Assembly (NCBI RefSeq): GCF_016745505.1
Contig: NZ_JAERUC010000196.1
Span: 58,501 to 122,500 of the forward strand
DNA from: Streptomyces silvae
GTDB taxonomy: Bacteria; Actinomycetota; Actinomycetes; Streptomycetales; Streptomycetaceae
Length of the DNA: 64,000 bases
Direction: 5' to 3'
Shown here: in pieces, positions 59,608-64,000 of the stretch
Layout: the number at the start of each line of letters is the position of its first letter
Numbering within the stretch: position 1 is the first letter of the stretch
Position numbers and translations under genes: made by a program
The notes under the pieces: model-generated
Told to the model about the DNA's origin: nothing
Seen by the model: only the letters and a program-made list of their open reading frames with translations
Databases searched by the model: none

Positions 59608-60987
59608 GTGACATCCGGTTCGGCCCTTCAGCGCGAGCGCGCCCGCGAGGCGGCGCTCGCCCGTGCCGTCGAGGAGGGGCTGCTCGGCCCCGGTTCGCCC
59701 CTGGTCGGCCTGCTCGACGTCGACGGGGTGCTGGCCGCGGTGGACGCGCTGCACGAGGCGTTCGAGGGGCCGGCCACGGTCCAGCACACCTTCGCGGCCA
59801 AGGCGTGCGGGCTGGTGCCGGTCCTGCGGCTGCTCCGCGAGGCCGGGATGGGCTGCGAGGTGGCCTCGCCCGGCGAGCTGGAACAGGCGCTGGCGGCCGG
59901 CTTCACCCCCGACCGGCTGGTCTTCGACAGCCCCGCGAAGACGGTCGAGGAGCTGGAGTTCGCGCTGGAGCACGGGATCGCGATCAACCTGGACAACTTC
60001 CAGGAGCTGGAGCGCGTCGACCGCCTGCTGGCCGGCCGCGAGCCCTCCGGCCCCGTCGGGCTGCGGGTGAACCCCCAGGTCGGCGCCGGTGCGATCGGGG
60101 CGATGAGCACCGCGACCGAGACGTCCAAGTTCGGCGTCGCACTGCGCGACCCGGGCGCCGTGGACGCGGTGATCGACGCCTTCACCCGGCACCCCTGGCT
60201 CAACCGCCTGCACGCGCACGTCGGTTCGCAGGGCTGCCCCCTCCCGCTCATCGCCCGGGGGGTGAGCGTCGCGTACGAGCTCGCGGAGCGGATCAACGAC
60301 CGGCTGGGCCACGCCCGGATCACCGGCCTGGACATCGGCGGTGGTCTGCCCGTCAACTTCGACAGCGAGGACGACCGCCCCACCTACGCCGACTACGTCG
60401 CCGAGCTCCGCGAAGCCGCTCCGGGGCTCTTCGACGGCCGCTACGTCCTCGTCACCGAGTTCGGCCGCTCGCTGCTGGCGAAGAGCGGCACCATCGGCTC
60501 GCTCGTCGAGTACACCAAGTCGGCCGGCGGCCGGCGGATCGCGGTCACCCACGCGGGGGCGCAGGTGGCCACCCGCACGGTGTTCATGCCGGACGCCTGG
60601 CCCCTGCGCGTCGGGGTGTTCGACGCCGCGGGCCGCCCCAAGGAGGGGCCTCTCCAGGTCGTGGACATCGCGGGGCCGTGCTGCTTCGCCGGTGACCTGA
60701 CCGCGACGGCACGCGAGCTGCCGGCCGTCGCGCCCGGGGACGTGGTGGCGCTGTACGACACCGGGGCGTACTACTTCTCGTCCCACTTCTCCTACAACTC
60801 ACTGCCCAGGCCCGCCGTGTACGGGTATCGCACGGATGCGGCCGGCCAGGTCCGCCTCGCCACGATCCGCGAGGCCCAGAGCGTGCGCGAAGTCGTCGAG
60901 GAGAGCGGCCTCTCCCACGCGGAGGCGCTCGTGGCGCTGTGCGCGGACGGTGCGGAGCGAGAAGTCAGGGTGGGGGTGGCGGGGTGA
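59608..60987 (+). CDS. fold-type III PLP decarboxylase (diaminopimelate decarboxylase-like)
   Basis: A 459-residue enzyme. The N-terminal alanine-racemase-like barrel has the Schiff-base Lys65 (HTFAAKACG), HAHVGSQG and a GGGLPVNF phosphate-binding turn. The C-terminal domain has GPCCFAGDL and YDTGAYYFSSHF, as in DAP/ornithine/arginine decarboxylases. It is probably catabolic here rather than lysA, because it sits between a PucR regulator and a D-aminopeptidase. GTG 59608 has TAGGAG upstream. It overlaps the next gene by four bases (GTGA). Confidence 0.85.
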   Translation: MTSGSALQRERAREAALARAVEEGLLGPGSPLVGLLDVDGVLAAVDALHEAFEGPATVQHTFAAKACGLVPVLRLLREAGMGCEVASPGELEQALAAGFTPDRLVFDSPAKTVEELEFALEHGIAINLDNFQELERVDRLLAGREPSGPVGLRVNPQVGAGAIGAMSTATETSKFGVALRDPGAVDAVIDAFTRHPWLNRLHAHVGSQGCPLPLIARGVSVAYELAERINDRLGHARITGLDIGGGLPVNFDSEDDRPTYADYVAELREAAPGLFDGRYVLVTEFGRSLLAKSGTIGSLVEYTKSAGGRRIAVTHAGAQVATRTVFMPDAWPLRVGVFDAAGRPKEGPLQVVDIAGPCCFAGDLTATARELPAVAPGDVVALYDTGAYYFSSHFSYNSLPRPAVYGYRTDAAGQVRLATIREAQSVREVVEESGLSHAEALVALCADGAEREVRVGVAG

Positions 60988-61817
60988 CGCGCGTCCTCAT
61001 ATCCGCCGACATGGAGGGGGCGACCGGCACCGTCTCCCCGGCGGACGTCGCGGCGGGGACACCGCGCTACGAGCGTTTCCGCCGCCTGCTCACCCAGGAC
61101 GTCAACGCCGCCGTCGCCGGGTTCGCCGACGCCGGCGCGGACGAGATCGTCGTCAACGACGCGCACTGCGGCATGGACAACGTCCTCATCGAGGAACTCG
61201 ACCCGCGCGCCGTCCTGATCGTCGGGCGGCACAAACCCCTCGGAATGATGGAAGGGCTGGAGGACGGCATCGACGCCGTGGCCTTCGTCGGCTACCACAC
61301 CGGCGCCGGCGAACAGGGCGTCCTCGCGCACACCTATCTCTCGCACAGCATCCTCGGCGTCCGCATCGACGGCGAGCCCGTCGGCGAGGGCGGCTTCAAC
61401 GCCCTGGTCGCCGCCGAGGCGGGCGTGCCGGTCGTCCTCGTCACCGGCGACGACCTGACCTGCCGCGAGGCCGCCGGCTACGCCCCCGGCTGCCGGACCG
61501 TCGCCGTGAAGAGGGCGATCTCCCGGCACGCGGCGGTCTGTCGCACCCCGGCCGTCACGGCGGCCGACATCCGCCGTGAGGCCGCCGCCGCTCTCTCGGC
61601 ACCCCCGCCGCGCCCCACCCCGCGCGCCACGGCGCACGTGGTGGAGGTCGACGTGGACAGCCCGCACCTCGCGGACCGCGCGAGCGCGCTGTCCGGAGTC
61701 GAGCTCTCCGGCCCCCGTACCGTCCGTACGGATACCCCCGACGCCGTGACGGCACTGCGCCGCTTCCGGGCGCTCAGCTGGGTGATCGGCGGCGGCCGCG
61801 AGGGTGACTGGACCTGA
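60984..61817 (+). CDS. M55 family D-aminopeptidase (DppA-like)
   Basis: A 277-residue zinc peptidase. The residues match the B. subtilis DppA set: Asp9 and Glu11 (ISADMEG), His61 (VVNDAHCG), His105 (GYHTGAG), His116 and Glu135 (VGEGGFNA). DppA-type enzymes cut D-Ala-D-Ala and other D-peptides into free D-amino acids. Start GTG 60984 overlaps the decarboxylase stop. With a permease downstream and the PucR regulator upstream it forms a probable peptidoglycan-peptide salvage operon. Confidence 0.9.
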   Translation: MTRVLISADMEGATGTVSPADVAAGTPRYERFRRLLTQDVNAAVAGFADAGADEIVVNDAHCGMDNVLIEELDPRAVLIVGRHKPLGMMEGLEDGIDAVAFVGYHTGAGEQGVLAHTYLSHSILGVRIDGEPVGEGGFNALVAAEAGVPVVLVTGDDLTCREAAGYAPGCRTVAVKRAISRHAAVCRTPAVTAADIRREAAAALSAPPPRPTPRATAHVVEVDVDSPHLADRASALSGVELSGPRTVRTDTPDAVTALRRFRALSWVIGGGREGDWT

Positions 61818-61939
61818 GTACCAGCGGCCCGGCGGCCGAGATCGTGCCGCCGGGGCCGCCGCTCCTCGACGGCGCGCCCGCACCCGCCCCGAGGGTCTTT
61901 CCGTGCCGTTGTACGACGTTGCCCCTGACTGGAGCTGCC

Positions 61940-63385
61940 ATGACTTCCCCCGCACCGCAGAAAGAACCGCAGCCGCAGAAAGAACCGCAGGGCCCTCAGC
62001 CGGAGCTCAGCCGGTCCCTGCGTAACCGCCACATGTCGATGATCGCGATCGGCGGCGCGATCGGCGCCGGACTGTTCGTCGGCAGCGGATCCGTGATCAA
62101 GACGGCGGGCCCCGCCGCGATCGTCTCCTACTGTCTGGCCGGCGCGCTCGTGCTCTGCACCATGCGGATACTCGGCGAGATGGTGGTGGCGAAGCCGTCC
62201 TCGGGCTCCTTCGCCGACTACGCGCGCACCGCCATCGGCCCGTGGGCGGGCTTCACCATCGGATGGCTGTACTGGTACTACTACGTCATCATCGTGGCCG
62301 TGGAGGCCGTCGCGGGTGCGGCGATCCTGCACGCGTGGATCGGGCTGCCGCTCTGGGTGCTGGCCATGGGCCTGATGGTCGTGATGACCGCGACCAACCT
62401 GCTCTCCGTGAAGTCGTTCGGCGAGTTCGAGTTCTGGTTCTCGTCCGTCAAGGTCGCCGCGATCGTGGCCTTCCTGATCGTCGGCGGTCTGTACGTCTTC
62501 GGCGGCTGGCCGGGGTCGTCCTTCGACTTCTCCAACCTGACCGCGCACGGCGGCTTCGCGCCGAACGGGTTCACCGCGATCTTCTCCGCGATCGTCGTGG
62601 TCATCTTCGCCTTCGGCGGGGCCGAGATCGTCACCATCGCCGCCGCCGAGAGCAAGGAGCCCGAGCGCTCGGTGGCCCGTGCCACCACCGGGATCATCTG
62701 GCGGATCATCCTCTTCTACGTCGGCTCCATCGTCCTGGTGGTCACCATCGTGCCGTGGGACAGCGCCAAGGTGCTGGCCAGCCCGTACGTCGCGGCCTGG
62801 AACATCATCGGGCTGCCCGGCGCGGGCGTCGTGATGGACGTCGTGATCCTCACCGCCGTGCTGAGCGTGCTCAACTCCTCGGTCTACGTCTCCTCGCGGA
62901 TGCTGCGGGCGCTCGCCACCCACGGCGACGCCCCCACCTGGCTGGTGGCGACGAACAAGCGCCGGGTCCCGGCCCGCGCGATCCTGGCCGGGACCGTGGT
63001 CGGCTGGATCTCGGTGCTGCTGGCCTATCTGTCCCCGGACACCGTCTTCACCTACCTGGTCAACTCCTCGGGTGCCATCGCCATCTTCATGTACCTCATG
63101 ATCGGCGCGTCCCAGCTGCGCATGCGGCGGCGCCTGGAGCGCGAGGCGCCCGAGCGGCTGACCCTGCGCATGTGGCTCTTCCCGTACCTCACCTGGGTGG
63201 TGATGGCCGGCTTCGCGGCGGTGCTGGTGGCCATGGCCGTCATCGCCGACCAACGCACCCAGCTGCTGACCAGCGTGGGCAGTCTGGCCGTCGTCCTGGT
63301 CGCGTACACGGTGCGCCGGGCGCGCGGCGGCCGGCCGGCCGATTCCGCGGACGCTCCGGAGCGGGCCGCCGCACCCGTCCGCTGA
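61940..63385 (+). CDS. amino acid permease (AAT/GABA type)
   Basis: A 481-residue APC-superfamily protein with 12 membrane segments. A short repetitive N terminus (QKEPQPQKEPQ) precedes the conserved RHMSMIAIGGAIGAGLFVGSGSVI helix of the AAT family. It should import an amino acid, here perhaps a D-amino acid or a diamino acid. ATG 61940 is used with GGAG upstream; it lies 122 bases after the M55 gene, so it may have its own promoter. Confidence 0.88.
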   Translation: MTSPAPQKEPQPQKEPQGPQPELSRSLRNRHMSMIAIGGAIGAGLFVGSGSVIKTAGPAAIVSYCLAGALVLCTMRILGEMVVAKPSSGSFADYARTAIGPWAGFTIGWLYWYYYVIIVAVEAVAGAAILHAWIGLPLWVLAMGLMVVMTATNLLSVKSFGEFEFWFSSVKVAAIVAFLIVGGLYVFGGWPGSSFDFSNLTAHGGFAPNGFTAIFSAIVVVIFAFGGAEIVTIAAAESKEPERSVARATTGIIWRIILFYVGSIVLVVTIVPWDSAKVLASPYVAAWNIIGLPGAGVVMDVVILTAVLSVLNSSVYVSSRMLRALATHGDAPTWLVATNKRRVPARAILAGTVVGWISVLLAYLSPDTVFTYLVNSSGAIAIFMYLMIGASQLRMRRRLEREAPERLTLRMWLFPYLTWVVMAGFAAVLVAMAVIADQRTQLLTSVGSLAVVLVAYTVRRARGGRPADSADAPERAAAPVR

Positions 63386-63390
63386 CACCA

Positions 63391-63442
63391 CGAACGCCGG
63401 ACCGCCCGCCCCTGCTGCCAGGGGCGGGCGGTCCGGCGTTCG
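63391..63442. terminator. very long perfect hairpin
   Basis: A perfect 24-bp stem (63391-63414 with 63419-63442) with a 4-base loop separates the convergent permease and GH31 genes and should stop transcription from both. Confidence 0.9.
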
Positions 63443-63457
63443 TCCGGCCCGGCGGTG

Positions 63458-64000
63458 TCAGGCCTGCTCGCCCACCACCGTGACCGTGTACGGCCGGTCC
63501 GTGTCCGTCGTGACGCGGACCTCGCCGCCCTCGCGGACCACTTCGTAGGTCGCCGCCACCGCGCCCGTGCGGTCGGGGACGGTCACGGTGCGGGTGAAGT
63601 CGCCCGTACCGGCGGGGGCGAACACGCGGAGTTCCAGGTCGTCGAGCCACTCGCCGTCCGGGCGTGACTCGTCCGCGCCGAGCGCCAGGACCGCGCCCTG
63701 GCGGACCAGCAGGGGCAGGCTGTCGAAGCCGTGGGTCTCCCGGCGCCACGCGGGACCGGTGACGGTGTCGCCGGTCAGCAGGTGGGTCCAGGTCCCCTCG
63801 GGCACGTAGTACTCGACCTCGCCGTCGTCGGTGAAGACGGGCGCGACCAGGACGTCGGGGCCCAGCAGGTACTCGCGGTCCGCCGTGCGGGCCGTCGGGT
63901 CGTCCGGGAACTCAAGCAGCAGGGGGCGCATCGTCGGGACGCCCGTGCGGTGGGCCTCGACGGCCACCCCGTACAGGTACGGCATGAGCCGGTGCTTGAG
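63458..64000 (-). CDS. GH31 alpha-glucosidase/alpha-xylosidase, 3' part only
   Basis: The C-terminal 180 residues of a gene that continues beyond the window. The run LMPYLYGVAVEAHRTGVP followed by MRPLLLEFPDDP and GPDVLVAPVF is typical of GH31 enzymes such as YicI alpha-xylosidase. The catalytic Asp residues lie further upstream, outside the window. The later beta domains are complete to the stop. Confidence 0.88.
   Translation of the reverse strand, partial: LKHRLMPYLYGVAVEAHRTGVPTMRPLLLEFPDDPTARTADREYLLGPDVLVAPVFTDDGEVEYYVPEGTWTHLLTGDTVTGPAWRRETHGFDSLPLLVRQGAVLALGADESRPDGEWLDDLELRVFAPAGTGDFTRTVTVPDRTGAVAATYEVVREGGEVRVTTDTDRPYTVTVVGEQA

Noticed and set aside
59608..60987. Main lysA of the organism
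   Set aside because: Streptomyces lysA is normally near other biosynthetic genes; here the neighbours are a PucR regulator, a D-aminopeptidase and a permease. I keep the general decarboxylase call.
1..64000. tRNA, rRNA, IS element, integrase, attachment site or replication origin
   Set aside because: No conserved tRNA or rRNA stretch, transposase or integrase motif, or DnaA-box cluster was seen when reading both strands; composition is even throughout.

Overview
The window is high-GC actinobacterial chromosome, almost certainly Streptomyces. The evidence is the strong third-position GC bias, frequent GTG and TTG starts, ATGA/GTGA stop-start overlaps, Tat and lipoprotein signals, DUF397/XRE and PucR regulators, a class F sortase, ROK-linked sugar ABC transporters and a coproporphyrin-type heme set. 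From memory, the gene order resembles the S. coelicolor region around SCO6005 to SCO6045; this was not checked. I see no rRNA, tRNA, IS element, prophage or CRISPR array. The window starts inside a PhoX-like gene and ends inside a GH31 gene.

Region 1 (1-10.9 kb) holds the PhoX-like 3' end, a polysaccharide deacetylase lipoprotein, a Zn-ribbon/ABC/AIM24 set, a Pth2-like protein, a DUF4142 protein and a Tat-exported GH43 enzyme. It ends with a compact unit of a DUF692 (MNIO) enzyme, a TIGR04222-type membrane protein with a repetitive Cys-rich tail, and a tail-less paralogue. An ECF-sigma-like promoter precedes this unit. MNIO enzymes modify cysteines in peptides, so this looks like a peptide-modification system acting on the tail of a membrane protein, and it is the most interesting locus here.

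Region 2 (11-23.7 kb) is heme synthesis (hemQ, hemG/cgoX, hemE) with a DUF4349 lipoprotein and a CoA-disulfide-reductase-like flavoprotein between them. Then come DUF3000, a LuxR-type atypical response regulator, RNase D and a fadA-fadB beta-oxidation operon.

Region 3 (23.7-34.7 kb) is a surface-glycopolymer locus: two Stealth sugar-phosphate transferases, a DegT aminotransferase, a Gfo/Idh/MocA dehydrogenase, a GT4 glycosyltransferase with a long extra C-terminal part, a propeller-like protein and an LCP ligase. An amino-sugar polymer could be assembled through phosphodiester bonds and attached to the wall. A NYN-domain protein follows.

Region 4 (34.7-51.2 kb) contains an amino acid permease, dxs, a xylFGH-type sugar ABC operon, a ROK regulator (Rok7B7-like), an ngcEFG-type ABC operon and a large secreted GH92 alpha-mannosidase. 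The ngcE-GH92 intergenic region carries a DasR-like site and a LacI-type palindrome.

Region 5 (51.2-64 kb) contains a secreted repeat protein, a tail-anchored exported protein with its class F sortase, an XRE/DUF397 pair, a small membrane protein with a TetR-like protein, and a histidine phosphatase. Next is a PucR regulator followed by a PLP decarboxylase, a DppA-type D-aminopeptidase and an amino acid permease, which looks like D-amino-acid peptide salvage. The last gene is the GH31 fragment.
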